Below, in pieces: positions 35,932-44,347 of a DNA stretch of 64,000 bases. The stretch is taken from positions 3,534,001 through 3,598,000 of the forward strand of contig NZ_AP024590.1 in assembly GCF_018323985.1 (NCBI RefSeq). Reading direction: 5' to 3'. Below the pieces are notes generated by a model, which saw nothing but the letters and a program-made list of their open reading frames with translations, was not told where the DNA came from and did no database searches. This stretch comes from Enterobacter kobei (GTDB lineage: Bacteria > Pseudomonadota > Gammaproteobacteria > Enterobacterales > Enterobacteriaceae). Positions within the stretch are counted from its first letter, which is position 1. Every line of letters begins with the position of its first letter. Both the position numbers and the translations under genes were made by a program.

Positions 35932-38904
35932 TTACCAGGTATATTTCACGCCTACGTTAGCACCCCAATCCTGTTCAACGTCGCCGCCGCCCAGATAAGT
36001 TGCATCGCTGTATGCGCTAAAGTTTTTGGTAAAGCTGAACTGCGTCCCCAGACCTACACGAACCGCTGATCCTTCCACACCGTTATCGATGTCGTCATTG
36101 TTAACGTCTGCGCTATTGTCAGCGTCGTCATAGACCCATGCCAGTTTGAAGTACGGGGTAAGCGCCTGATCGGTACCGTAGTTGAAGGTGTAACCCGCAT
36201 CGATACCCAGTTCATAACGCAGGCTGTCATAAGACTGACCATCCATACGCATGTCGTTGCTCAGCTGGTAGTCATCACCCGACTGGAACAGGCCATTCAC
36301 GCTGGCATAAGGCGTCAGGTAACCGGCGTTGTCAAAGTTGAAGTCATAGCCCAGTTTCAGACCAAAGCCCCATGCGTCGGTAGAGGTATCGCCGTCAACA
36401 TACTGCCCATTGCTCATCGTGGCAGACAGGTCATTGTTGAAACGGTTGTAGCTTAATGAACCATCTACGAAGACGTTGTTTTCAAAGCGAGCGGAAGAAT
36501 ACAACCATGCTGACTGGCTATCCTGATCAACCTGACCTGTTCTGTCACTAATGTCGCCTTTTGCGAAGCCCGCCGCAGCACCAATAGTCCATTTCGCGTT
36601 GTTGCCTTCAACCAGTGAGTCGACACCCACCATGATACCGCTGGCATCCTGGTCGTAAGCAATGGTGCCGTTATCGCCATTGTAATTGCCGCCGAAGTAG
36701 CTTACCCATGCCCCACCGTTATCAGCCAGACCATGACGGCCATTGGTCAGGCGCGCGCCTAACGTATCCTGTTCGAGGTTCCAGATATTGGTATTGGCAG
36801 ACGGGATGCTCAGCGCCATATTGGCGTAATCGGTCAGCTCTTTCTGTTTAAGAATAACGGTATTGCCGTTTTGCTCAGCCTGATAGGTGTAAGCCCCGAG
36901 GTCAGCTTTGTTTGCGGCGGAGAAGGTAGCGTTACTGTTCTGATCGTTTACGTAGATAAGTTCTTTATCTTTGTATTCGGCAACAGAACCCGCACCGGTG
37001 GCGTTATCGATACGCACTTTGTAGTTACCGGTTGCAGCAACGACGTTATCAGTGGCGCTGTTATCCAGTTCATCGCCATTGTTAACATCACCGTTGCCGT
37101 TAACGGTCAGATGGCCATCAGCATTCATAGCGATAGTACCGTAACCATAGTTAGCCTGAGTTTTATCCCAGGTACGGTCGTTCACCAGATCCGCATTCAG
37201 AACATAATCGCTGCTGTGGATATTGAACACGCCGGAAATCACATCACCATGATTGTCTGCCACGTTGCCGCTGGTCAGTTCCAGCGTATCGGTGTTGAAG
37301 ACGCCATTGTCATACTGATCAACGTAAACGTCTAATACGCCGCCGTTAGTCACCGTGATGGTGTTCGCATACAGGGAATAATCGCCGTAATGGGTGACAT
37401 CATCATTCAGTGCCACGGTACTGAAGGTGTTGATCGTCAGGTGATCGGTATTAACCTGTCCATCTTCACCAATGTTCATTGAAGAACCGTTGGTCAGCAC
37501 GATGGTATCTGAAGTTAAGCCGGAATCAGTTACGTTAACCTGGGAGCCATTATTCACCGCCAGGGTATCAATAACCGAGTTGTTAACCGTATCCCATTCA
37601 GAACCGTTATTTAACGTCACGTTAAATACGCCGCTCTGGAATACCTGATTACTGACCACTCTTCCCCAGTCGTTAGCTTCAACGTTGGCACCAGGCGTAA
37701 GGCTATTTGCGGCCACATCGTACATGGATCCCGGCGCAATGTCGTCAGCGTAAATATTCGCTGAACCTACCCACTTGCTGCCGTTATCGAGGGTGATATT
37801 CAGCTCATCAACGTTCTGCGCGTCATCAACCCAGCCGCCGTTGGTGTCCAGAACACCATCTCCATTAGAATCATGGCCTGTAGAGTAGAAAAACTCGCCG
37901 TCGTCATTCCAGTTACTTGTAAATTCAACATCACCCAGCAGGGTAGAATGGTTGAAATAGACGTTATTCTTCATGGAATAATGGGACGCCGCGTTATCTG
38001 AGAAAGACAGTGCCACATCATTGGCGCCGCCGTTACCCGCATAATCACTCGGTTCTTCAGAGTTGCCGAAGTGGCCGCCGAAATTACCGAAAGCATCATC
38101 TTCATTGGTTTCCAGCGGACTCTGGGAACCGGACGTCACGGTGGAATTCGATACTGTGAGCGTATTATCCCACTGATGATATTCAGAACCGTAATTCGTA
38201 TTGGTCGTGTCACCCTGGCTCAGAGCAATACCGGCTACACGGGAGTTATCAGAAATGTTGATGTTGCTTTCTACATCCAGATTGACCGCCACGCCGCGGG
38301 ACGTATAGAAGGACTCGTTAGTCGACTTGCCTGCTGTCCCGTCAAGATAGGTATCTGAGAAATAAAGCGCTTCGTAGTCATCATCAATTGTTGAATTGGC
38401 AACGTTCAGCGTGAATATATCACCGTCATACCAGTTGGTATCTACCGTCGTGGTGCCATCATTGAAGGAATAACCGTCATACGTACGAGGCGTGTAATCA
38501 CCCGTATCAGGGTCGGTTGCGGCAGGCGTTATTCCGTAATAACCAAAGGGCAGTTCGGAGGTAATGGAACCATGGATATTTGAGTTAGCAATGGTTACGC
38601 TATTATCAGAACCCGATGCATAATCATGATTCAAATAATAGGTGGAAATAGTACCACTAACGGCATCGCCGTTAAAGGATTGATCAAAATCACCGTTGGC
38701 ATTGTTATGATAAATAAAACCGCTATAAGTGACATAGTTGCCATCAGAACCTGGCGCATCCATGTTACTCCAGTCCAGCGCGGTGGAAGTATTGTCGTGA
38801 TACCCCCAGGTATTATAAGTCGTAGCATTGGCCTGAGAAGCGATTGCCAAAGTGCAGGCTAATGCCAGTTGAGATACAACAAGTTTCTTTTTCCAGGAGT
38901 GCAT
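35932..38904 (-). CDS. autotransporter with pertactin-like passenger (YaiT-like)
   Basis: Type V secreted outer-membrane protein of 990 residues. The signal peptide is 1-27 (ending ASQANA), followed by an Asn/Asp/Thr/Ser-rich beta-helical passenger (about 28-690) and a C-terminal beta-barrel (about 720-990) ending in the terminal aromatic motif KYTW. The passenger holds a perfect Ca-loop pattern DxNxDGxxD at residues 345-353. A strong GGAGG site precedes the ATG. Position between iprA and hemB matches yaiT, which is disrupted in E. coli K-12; here it is intact. Adhesion or self-association is a guess. Confidence 0.9.
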   Translation of the reverse strand: MHSWKKKLVVSQLALACTLAIASQANATTYNTWGYHDNTSTALDWSNMDAPGSDGNYVTYSGFIYHNNANGDFDQSFNGDAVSGTISTYYLNHDYASGSDNSVTIANSNIHGSITSELPFGYYGITPAATDPDTGDYTPRTYDGYSFNDGTTTVDTNWYDGDIFTLNVANSTIDDDYEALYFSDTYLDGTAGKSTNESFYTSRGVAVNLDVESNINISDNSRVAGIALSQGDTTNTNYGSEYHQWDNTLTVSNSTVTSGSQSPLETNEDDAFGNFGGHFGNSEEPSDYAGNGGANDVALSFSDNAASHYSMKNNVYFNHSTLLGDVEFTSNWNDDGEFFYSTGHDSNGDGVLDTNGGWVDDAQNVDELNITLDNGSKWVGSANIYADDIAPGSMYDVAANSLTPGANVEANDWGRVVSNQVFQSGVFNVTLNNGSEWDTVNNSVIDTLAVNNGSQVNVTDSGLTSDTIVLTNGSSMNIGEDGQVNTDHLTINTFSTVALNDDVTHYGDYSLYANTITVTNGGVLDVYVDQYDNGVFNTDTLELTSGNVADNHGDVISGVFNIHSSDYVLNADLVNDRTWDKTQANYGYGTIAMNADGHLTVNGNGDVNNGDELDNSATDNVVAATGNYKVRIDNATGAGSVAEYKDKELIYVNDQNSNATFSAANKADLGAYTYQAEQNGNTVILKQKELTDYANMALSIPSANTNIWNLEQDTLGARLTNGRHGLADNGGAWVSYFGGNYNGDNGTIAYDQDASGIMVGVDSLVEGNNAKWTIGAAAGFAKGDISDRTGQVDQDSQSAWLYSSARFENNVFVDGSLSYNRFNNDLSATMSNGQYVDGDTSTDAWGFGLKLGYDFNFDNAGYLTPYASVNGLFQSGDDYQLSNDMRMDGQSYDSLRYELGIDAGYTFNYGTDQALTPYFKLAWVYDDADNSADVNNDDIDNGVEGSAVRVGLGTQFSFTKNFSAYSDATYLGGGDVEQDWGANVGVKYTW

Positions 38905-39382
38905 TTGTCATCCCTCCTCAGGGATTTAATATCGTTAGCTCGTAAAAATAGAACAGCAAAGTAATATTACCGCCCCGAGAATTATGCGATTGTGGATGAG
39001 GAAAGTTCAACTAATCCGCTCATAAAGTACGAAACCAGACATAATACATAAGCATCCTGCCCGCAATAAAAAACACCTCAATAAAACAACCAGTTAAACT
39101 CAATCACCTTTATTTTCACGCTCCTTTTTAAGAATAAAACCCATATATACATTGATGCAGAGAATTATTTAAAAAAGTTTATTTAGCAAACCTATCGCTA
39201 TTAATAAAAATGAAAAACATAGTCATGCAATAAATATATAAATGCCAATCCATATGAAAATAAATATATTACAGGCACGTGTTACGTGAGCCTGTTACAC
39301 CGTTCGGTAAGGCCAGTTTGGCGAAACATCGTTTTCTAAATGAGGTAAAATGGTCTGGTGTCCCACCAACATCAGGCAAATC
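38905..39382. other. divergent region between autotransporter and hemB
   Basis: About 480 bp of AT-rich DNA lie between divergent genes. It must carry both promoters. I see no coding frame and no operator I can name. Confidence 0.6.
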
Positions 39383-40354
39383 ATGACCGACTTAATCACC
39401 CGCCCACGCCGCCTGCGCAAATCACCTGCGCTGCGCGCCATGTTTGAAGAGACAACACTGAGCCTTAACGACCTGGTGTTACCGATTTTTGTGGAAGAAG
39501 AACTGGCCGACTACAAGGCCATCGACGCCATGCCGGGCGTAATGCGCATCCCGGAAAAGTTTCTCGCCCGCGAAATTGAACGCATTGCCAACGCCGGGAT
39601 CCGCTCGGTAATGACCTTCGGCATTTCTCACCACACCGATGCCACCGGCAGCGATGCCTGGAAAGAGGATGGGCTGGTGGCTCGGATGTCGCGCATTGCC
39701 AAAGACGCCGTGCCGGAAATGATCGTGATGTCCGACACCTGTTTTTGCGAATACACCACCCATGGTCACTGCGGTGTACTCTGCGATCACGGTGTCGATA
39801 ATGACGCCACCCTGATCAATCTTGGTAAGCAGGCCGTGGTGGCTGCCGCCGCTGGCGCGGATTTTATCGCCCCATCGGCTGCAATGGATGGGCAAGTGCA
39901 GGCAATCCGTCAGGCGCTGGACGCCGCTGGCTTTACCGACACCGCGATTATGTCCTACTCCACCAAGTTCGCCTCCTCGTTCTATGGTCCGTTCCGTGAA
40001 GCTGCGGGCACGGCACTCAAAGGCGATCGTAAAACTTACCAGATGAGCCCGATGAACCGCCGTGAAGCGATCCGTGAATCCCTGCTCGATGAAGCTCAGG
40101 GCGCGGATTGTCTGATGGTGAAACCTGCGGGCGCTTATCTGGATATTTTGCGCGACATCCGCGAGCGCACGCAGCTGCCGCTTGGCGCATACCAGGTGAG
40201 CGGCGAATATGCCATGATCAAATTTGCCGCCCAGGCAGGCGCAATTGATGAAGATAAAGTGATCCTTGAAAGTCTGGGTGCGATAAAACGCGCCGGCGCG
40301 GATCTGATCTTCAGCTACTTCGCGCTGGATCTGGCAGAACGCAAGATCCTCTGA
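39383..40354 (+). CDS. hemB: porphobilinogen synthase HemB
   Basis: Delta-aminolevulinate dehydratase, which condenses two 5-aminolevulinate molecules to porphobilinogen in haem synthesis. The 323-residue product has the zinc Cys set C120, C122 and C130 in CFCEYTTHGHCG. The two active-site lysines are Lys195 in STKF and Lys247, the Schiff base, in MVKPAG. I chose the ATG at 39383 (MTDLITRP); an upstream in-frame ATG at 39350 is not conserved. A strong terminator follows. Confidence 0.98.
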   Translation: MTDLITRPRRLRKSPALRAMFEETTLSLNDLVLPIFVEEELADYKAIDAMPGVMRIPEKFLAREIERIANAGIRSVMTFGISHHTDATGSDAWKEDGLVARMSRIAKDAVPEMIVMSDTCFCEYTTHGHCGVLCDHGVDNDATLINLGKQAVVAAAAGADFIAPSAAMDGQVQAIRQALDAAGFTDTAIMSYSTKFASSFYGPFREAAGTALKGDRKTYQMSPMNRREAIRESLLDEAQGADCLMVKPAGAYLDILRDIRERTQLPLGAYQVSGEYAMIKFAAQAGAIDEDKVILESLGAIKRAGADLIFSYFALDLAERKIL

Positions 40355-40359
40355 GCGAC

Positions 40360-40388
40360 AGGGCGGGTTATCCCGCCCTTTCTTTTTT
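40360..40388 (+). terminator. hemB intrinsic terminator
   Basis: AGGGCGGG/CCCGCCCT, an 8-bp stem with a 4-base loop, is followed by TTCTTTTTTT, just after the hemB stop. Confidence 0.92.
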
Positions 40389-40553
40389 TATGGGAACGCG
40401 TTTCAGCAGCTTGCCGCCCGGCATCGCCATCTGAAAGGGCTGATGTTCGTCGACCTCACTTGCCTGAAAGCGCATCGCTACGAGCGCTTTAATGGTGTAC
40501 ACCGCTAACCCTACGACGGCTTCCTGGTATCCAAAGGCGTGGTAAATGGTTTG
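40368..40553 (-). pseudogene. decayed reading-frame remnant downstream of hemB
   Basis: On the minus strand 61 codons are open, running from just after an in-frame stop at 40554-40556 to a stop at 40368-40370. There is no start codon at the head. The translation looks protein-like (for example HAFGYQEAVVGLAVYTIKAL, and MPGGKLLKRVPIKK at the end) and its 3' end runs into the hemB terminator. I read it as the C-terminal remnant of a lost gene. I do not recognise the family. Confidence 0.4.
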
Positions 40554-40970
40554 TCATTGCTCATTTCTTTCATTTTCTGTGTGAATGATTTCAAAATTAA
40601 CGACTGGCAATGTATAGACATAAAACAAAATTGATCTGTCTAATCCGCAAAGCAATCTTTTTTTCGTGAAAAGGGCATCACTTTTACCTAAATGAATTCC
40701 TAAAAACCCGGAAAAACCCTCAATAAATACATTGACCAGATAATTAATAAATCGTGTTAAGCGAGCCGCTAAAACATAATGATTGACACATTTTCCGCCT
40801 CAAATTAATATCCCTTACATTCGCAACAAACAATTTTATTCATGATAAATTTACACATGTAAATTATAAGCAACAGACTATCAACGAGGACCCTACCGCA
40901 ATAATCGAAAAACACAATATCCAGCCCTCATCAAAACATTATAAAAAACCTACAATAAAGGATGACTATT
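40554..40970 (+). other. AT-rich leader and promoter region of yaiSPXO
   Basis: About 415 bp of AT-rich sequence without a supported gene. It contains the strong promoter at 40783-40811 and then about 150 bases that would form a long 5' untranslated leader before yaiS. Confidence 0.6.
40783..40811 (+). promoter_or_regulatory. sigma-70 promoter for yaiSPXO
   Basis: A perfect -35 TTGACA (40783-40788), a 17-bp spacer and -10 TAATAT (40806-40811). Transcription would begin near 40818, leaving a long leader before yaiS. Confidence 0.75.
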
Positions 40971-41645
40971 GTGGAAAGTAAGCATATTGGAAATGTGAAT
41001 TATTTAATGGCAAACAGCCGAACAGGTATTTTAGCGATTGGCGCTCATCCGGATGATATTGAACTTGGTTGCGGTGCGACACTGGCCAATCTTGCGCAAA
41101 AAGGTTTTCATATTACCGCTATTATTCTTACCGCGGGTAATGCCGGATGCGCGTCGGGAATCAGTCGTCATGATGAATCCAGGCAGGCACTGAATATTCT
41201 CGGATGTCAGGATTTATTCACTTTTCATTTTGAAGATACCCGTACCGAGCATTATCTGGATGCCATTATCACCAGCATTGATGACGTCATAAAAACACAG
41301 CAAGACGCTGGCATTCGGTTTCTCAGAGCCTACACCATGCATGATAAGGACCGACACCAGGACCATCGTGCTGCGCATCAGGCCTCCATGGTCGCCTGCC
41401 GCACCATACCGCAAATCTTGTGTTATGAAACGCCAAGTTGTCGACTGTCATTTGTTCCGCAAGCCTTTGAGGAATTTAATGAAGCTGGTCTGGAAAATAA
41501 AATCTCTGCCCTGAAGTTTCATCAAAGCCAGAAACATCGCGATTATATGCAGCCAACGTATATCAGATCGCTGGCACAATTCCGTGGTTTACAGGCAGGC
41601 ATGGCATTGTGTGAAGGCTTCGTTGTGCAGAAAATGATTTTGTGA
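40971..41645 (+). CDS. yaiS: PIG-L/LmbE family deacetylase YaiS
   Basis: The 224-residue cytoplasmic protein belongs to the PIG-L (LmbE-like) zinc deacetylases, which remove N-acetyl groups from GlcNAc-type sugars. It has the signature AHPDD at 25-29 and a downstream HxxH element in DRHQDHRAAH. I prefer the GTG at 40971 because AAAGGA lies 8 bases before it; the ATG at 40962 overlaps that site. Matching E. coli order, it begins a yaiS-yaiP-yaiX-yaiO cluster and ends 6 bp before yaiP. Deacetylation of a glycan or its precursor is inferred. Confidence 0.88.
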   Translation: MESKHIGNVNYLMANSRTGILAIGAHPDDIELGCGATLANLAQKGFHITAIILTAGNAGCASGISRHDESRQALNILGCQDLFTFHFEDTRTEHYLDAIITSIDDVIKTQQDAGIRFLRAYTMHDKDRHQDHRAAHQASMVACRTIPQILCYETPSCRLSFVPQAFEEFNEAGLENKISALKFHQSQKHRDYMQPTYIRSLAQFRGLQAGMALCEGFVVQKMIL

Positions 41646-41651
41646 GAAAAG

Positions 41652-42848
41652 ATGAAAACTATCATTTTTATTATGATGAGTATCACCATCCTCTGCTGGA
41701 TACTGCTGCGCTTAAATAAAAAACCCAGCCGCCGGTTTGGGGAAGTTGACGCCATTATCCCCGCCTATAATGAAGGCCCCTGCCTCGCCCAGTCACTGGA
41801 TAATCTGCTGCGTAATCCTTATTTCCGTACGGTCATCTGCGTTAATGATGGCTCGACAGATAATACGAAAGCGGTGATGGCACAGGTTAAAAAAAAGTGG
41901 GGCGACCGTTTTATTGCAGTGACACAAAAAAATACGGGCAAAGGCGGTGCGCTGATGAATGGCCTGCAATTTGCGACCTGCGATCAGGTTTTCCTGAGCG
42001 ATGCCGATACCTGGGTGCCCCCGGATCAGGACGGCATTGGTTATATGCTGGCAGAAATAGACAGCGGCGCTGATGCCGTTGGCGGAATTCCCTCTACCCA
42101 CCTGCAAGGCGCGGGCATACTTCCTCATATACGCGCCACGGTGAAGCTGCCGATGATCGTCATGAAACGCACCTTACAGCAGTTTCTGGGTGGAGCGCCG
42201 TTCATTATCAGCGGAGCCTGCGGCATGTTTCGCACCCGGGTACTGCGAAAATTTGGCTTTTCCGATCGTACCAAAGTTGAAGATCTCGATCTGTCCTGGA
42301 CCCTGATTGCCAACGGTTATTGCATCCGTCAGGCCAACCGCTGCGTGGTATACCCGCAGGAGTGCAACACTTTACGGGACGAGTGGAAACGCTGGCGACG
42401 CTGGATTGTGGGTTACGCCGTCTGTATGCGTTTGCATAAATCGCTGATCCTTAGCCGCTTCGGACTGTTTTCAATCCTGCCCATGGTGCTGGTGGTGATC
42501 TACGGGGTGATGACCTACGCCATGGTATGGACATGGAGCATTATTACGCACGGGCCGATTGGCATCGTTGAATCCATCTTTCCGCTGATCTGGGTGGGTA
42601 TTGTGTGCGTTATCGGCGCTTTCAGCGCCTGGTATCATCGATGCTGGCTATTAATACCGCTGGCACCTCTCTCTGTGTTTTACGTGTTACTGGCCTACGC
42701 CATATGGATGGTTTATGGAATTATTGCCTTTTTCACTGGACGTGAACCTCAACGGGACAAACCCACCCGCTATGCTGCCGTGGTGGAAACGCCGCCCGCT
42801 TCATCCGGCAAGCCTGTCACCACTGATGGCCCGCTATCTCAGGCTTGA
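41652..42848 (+). CDS. yaiP: GT2 family glycosyltransferase YaiP
   Basis: Inner-membrane processive-type glycosyltransferase of 398 residues, the length of E. coli YaiP. An N-terminal helix (about 3-20) precedes the GT-A domain with VNDGSTD (Asp66), the metal-binding DAD at 117-119 and the catalytic-base motif VEDLD (209-213). An RWRRW motif at 247-251 corresponds to QxxRW. Three or four C-terminal helices (about 262-375) could form a polymer channel, as in PgaC or hyaluronan synthase. Its product is unknown. Its 3' end overlaps yaiX. Confidence 0.9.
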   Translation: MKTIIFIMMSITILCWILLRLNKKPSRRFGEVDAIIPAYNEGPCLAQSLDNLLRNPYFRTVICVNDGSTDNTKAVMAQVKKKWGDRFIAVTQKNTGKGGALMNGLQFATCDQVFLSDADTWVPPDQDGIGYMLAEIDSGADAVGGIPSTHLQGAGILPHIRATVKLPMIVMKRTLQQFLGGAPFIISGACGMFRTRVLRKFGFSDRTKVEDLDLSWTLIANGYCIRQANRCVVYPQECNTLRDEWKRWRRWIVGYAVCMRLHKSLILSRFGLFSILPMVLVVIYGVMTYAMVWTWSIITHGPIGIVESIFPLIWVGIVCVIGAFSAWYHRCWLLIPLAPLSVFYVLLAYAIWMVYGIIAFFTGREPQRDKPTRYAAVVETPPASSGKPVTTDGPLSQA

Positions 42849-43497
42849 GCCGGCAGCCGCCGCTCCTGTGGAGATAGCCCCGACAGCCCTGATCGACGAA
42901 AGCGCAGGTGAAGTCCGTATCGGTCAGGGCACCAAAATTTGCCACGGTGCGGTTATCCAGGGACCGGCGGTGATAGGCGCGAATTGCCTGATCGGTAATT
43001 ATGCTTTCATTCGCCCCGGTACCGTGCTGAGCAACGATGTCCGGGTGGGCTTTTCCACGGAAATCAAAAACGCGGTCGTCGAAAAGCACGTCGCCATCGG
43101 GCCACAATGTTTTATTGCTGATTCGGTAATCGGCCAGGATGCGTATCTGGGCGCGCAAGTGCGCACCAGCAACCACCGGCTCGACGGTGCTACGGTCTGT
43201 GTGGAGATAGCCGGAGCGCGGATCGATACAGGCTGTGAAAAGCTCGGCTGCTGGATTGGTCGGGGAGCCCGACTGGGCATTCAGGTGATCGTTTTACCGG
43301 GACGTATTATCGCGCCGGATACCCTGCTTGGCCCGCGTATTCTGGTGGAGCGGAATCTGCCATCGGGACGCTATCACCTGAAACAGGAAATCATTCATAA
43401 GGAGATGACAGATGAGGCGAATTGCGCTGGCAACCGCGATAATCACGATTTGCGCGCCGCTGCACGCGGAAATCACCAGCCTGACCGCAGGGTATGA
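42826..43497 (+). CDS. yaiX: left-handed beta-helix acyltransferase YaiX
   Basis: Hexapeptide-repeat acetyl/acyltransferase, resembling the C-terminal domain of GlmU. Repeats of the type [LIV]-G-x4 run from about residue 15 to 185 (for example VIGANCLIGNYAFIRPGTVL). The start is uncertain: ATG codons at 42715, 42773 and 42826 are all in frame, and I give the one with least overlap with yaiP (23 bp). The last 86 bp overlap yaiO. In E. coli K-12 this gene is IS-broken; here it is intact. Acetylation of the YaiP product is inferred. Confidence 0.82.
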   Translation: MARYLRLEPAAAAPVEIAPTALIDESAGEVRIGQGTKICHGAVIQGPAVIGANCLIGNYAFIRPGTVLSNDVRVGFSTEIKNAVVEKHVAIGPQCFIADSVIGQDAYLGAQVRTSNHRLDGATVCVEIAGARIDTGCEKLGCWIGRGARLGIQVIVLPGRIIAPDTLLGPRILVERNLPSGRYHLKQEIIHKEMTDEANCAGNRDNHDLRAAARGNHQPDRRV

Positions 43498-44188
43498 TTT
43501 TAACGACTATTCGGGTACGCATGGCTCACGCCAGATGCGGTTCGCTGAGATAAAAAACACGCTGGATAAGGGCGCGCTGGTGATGAATCTCAGCGACGGG
43601 GAACGGGAATACAACGGTGATGAACGCTATCACAGCATCCGGGGTCGGGCGTCACTCTGGTACCGCTGGAATGGCTGGCTGTCCACCCGCAGCAGCATTG
43701 CGCTGGCAGAAGATACGCCCGTTTTCGCCCGTCAGGATGTGCAGCAGGACGTCACGGTAAAAGTGCTGAAGCCGCTGTTGATAACGGGTGGTTATCGCAC
43801 GGCCCGTTATTATGGCGGCGTTGATGTGGACGCCTGGTCAGCCGGATTAACCTGGTACGCCGGACCGACCATCACCAACTGGCGTTATACCTGGTACGAC
43901 TCACATGGTGCCGGGGACAGCTACAGCCATGTGGTTTCCCTGCGGCTCAACGACGCCACCGGCAAAGGCAGTACTCAGGTATGGGTTGCCTGGGGCAGCG
44001 GCGCGTATAACTATGACTGGGCACCAGAGCGCTACACCGGCACCACACAAAGCGTCAGTCTGCGCCGCCTGCAGCCGCTGAACGATCGCTGGGCGCTGGG
44101 CATGACTCTTGGTAAGCAGTGGTACGATATGCCGCTTGAGAATTACCACGGGCTGAATGCGGCGCTCGATCTTACCTGGACATTTTAA
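43412..44188 (+). CDS. yaiO: outer-membrane beta-barrel protein YaiO
   Basis: The 258-residue precursor has a signal peptide (1-19, ending PLHA) and alternating amphipathic strands ending in the outer-membrane C-terminal Phe (LTWTF). It is collinear with E. coli YaiO, an outer-membrane protein of unknown role. A very good AGGAG site precedes the ATG inside the 3' end of yaiX. As the last gene of the cluster it could be the exit pore for a glycan made by YaiP. Confidence 0.9.
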   Translation: MRRIALATAIITICAPLHAEITSLTAGYDFNDYSGTHGSRQMRFAEIKNTLDKGALVMNLSDGEREYNGDERYHSIRGRASLWYRWNGWLSTRSSIALAEDTPVFARQDVQQDVTVKVLKPLLITGGYRTARYYGGVDVDAWSAGLTWYAGPTITNWRYTWYDSHGAGDSYSHVVSLRLNDATGKGSTQVWVAWGSGAYNYDWAPERYTGTTQSVSLRRLQPLNDRWALGMTLGKQWYDMPLENYHGLNAALDLTWTF

Positions 44189-44198
44189 TCTCCCTTTC

Positions 44199-44257
44199 AC
44201 TACGCCGGAGCAGGCTGCACCGTTATTCCGTACATCACGGTGCAGCCCGGCGTAGTA
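44199..44257 (+). terminator. long hairpin after yaiO
   Basis: Two stacked stems, ACTACGCCG/CGGCGTAGT and GGCTGCACCGT/ACGGTGCAGCC, form a stem of about 20 bp with an internal bulge. It lies after the yaiO stop and ahead of eat. It probably separates the two operons. Confidence 0.7.
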
Positions 44258-44347
44258 ATTTCACCATCCCAATGAAAATTATGAATTTAATTTCTGGCAT
44301 CGCCTTTGCAACGTGTTCCCTGACTGGGTTTAATGGCGAGGCACTTG

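Noticed and set aside
36871..37335. Open frame antisense to the autotransporter passenger
   Set aside because: Hydrophobic Ile/Val-rich mirror of the Asn/Asp-rich passenger codons; no start signals.
40820..40970. Long leader of yaiS as a riboswitch
   Set aside because: The leader is AT-rich with no stable conserved-looking stem that I could match to a known riboswitch class.
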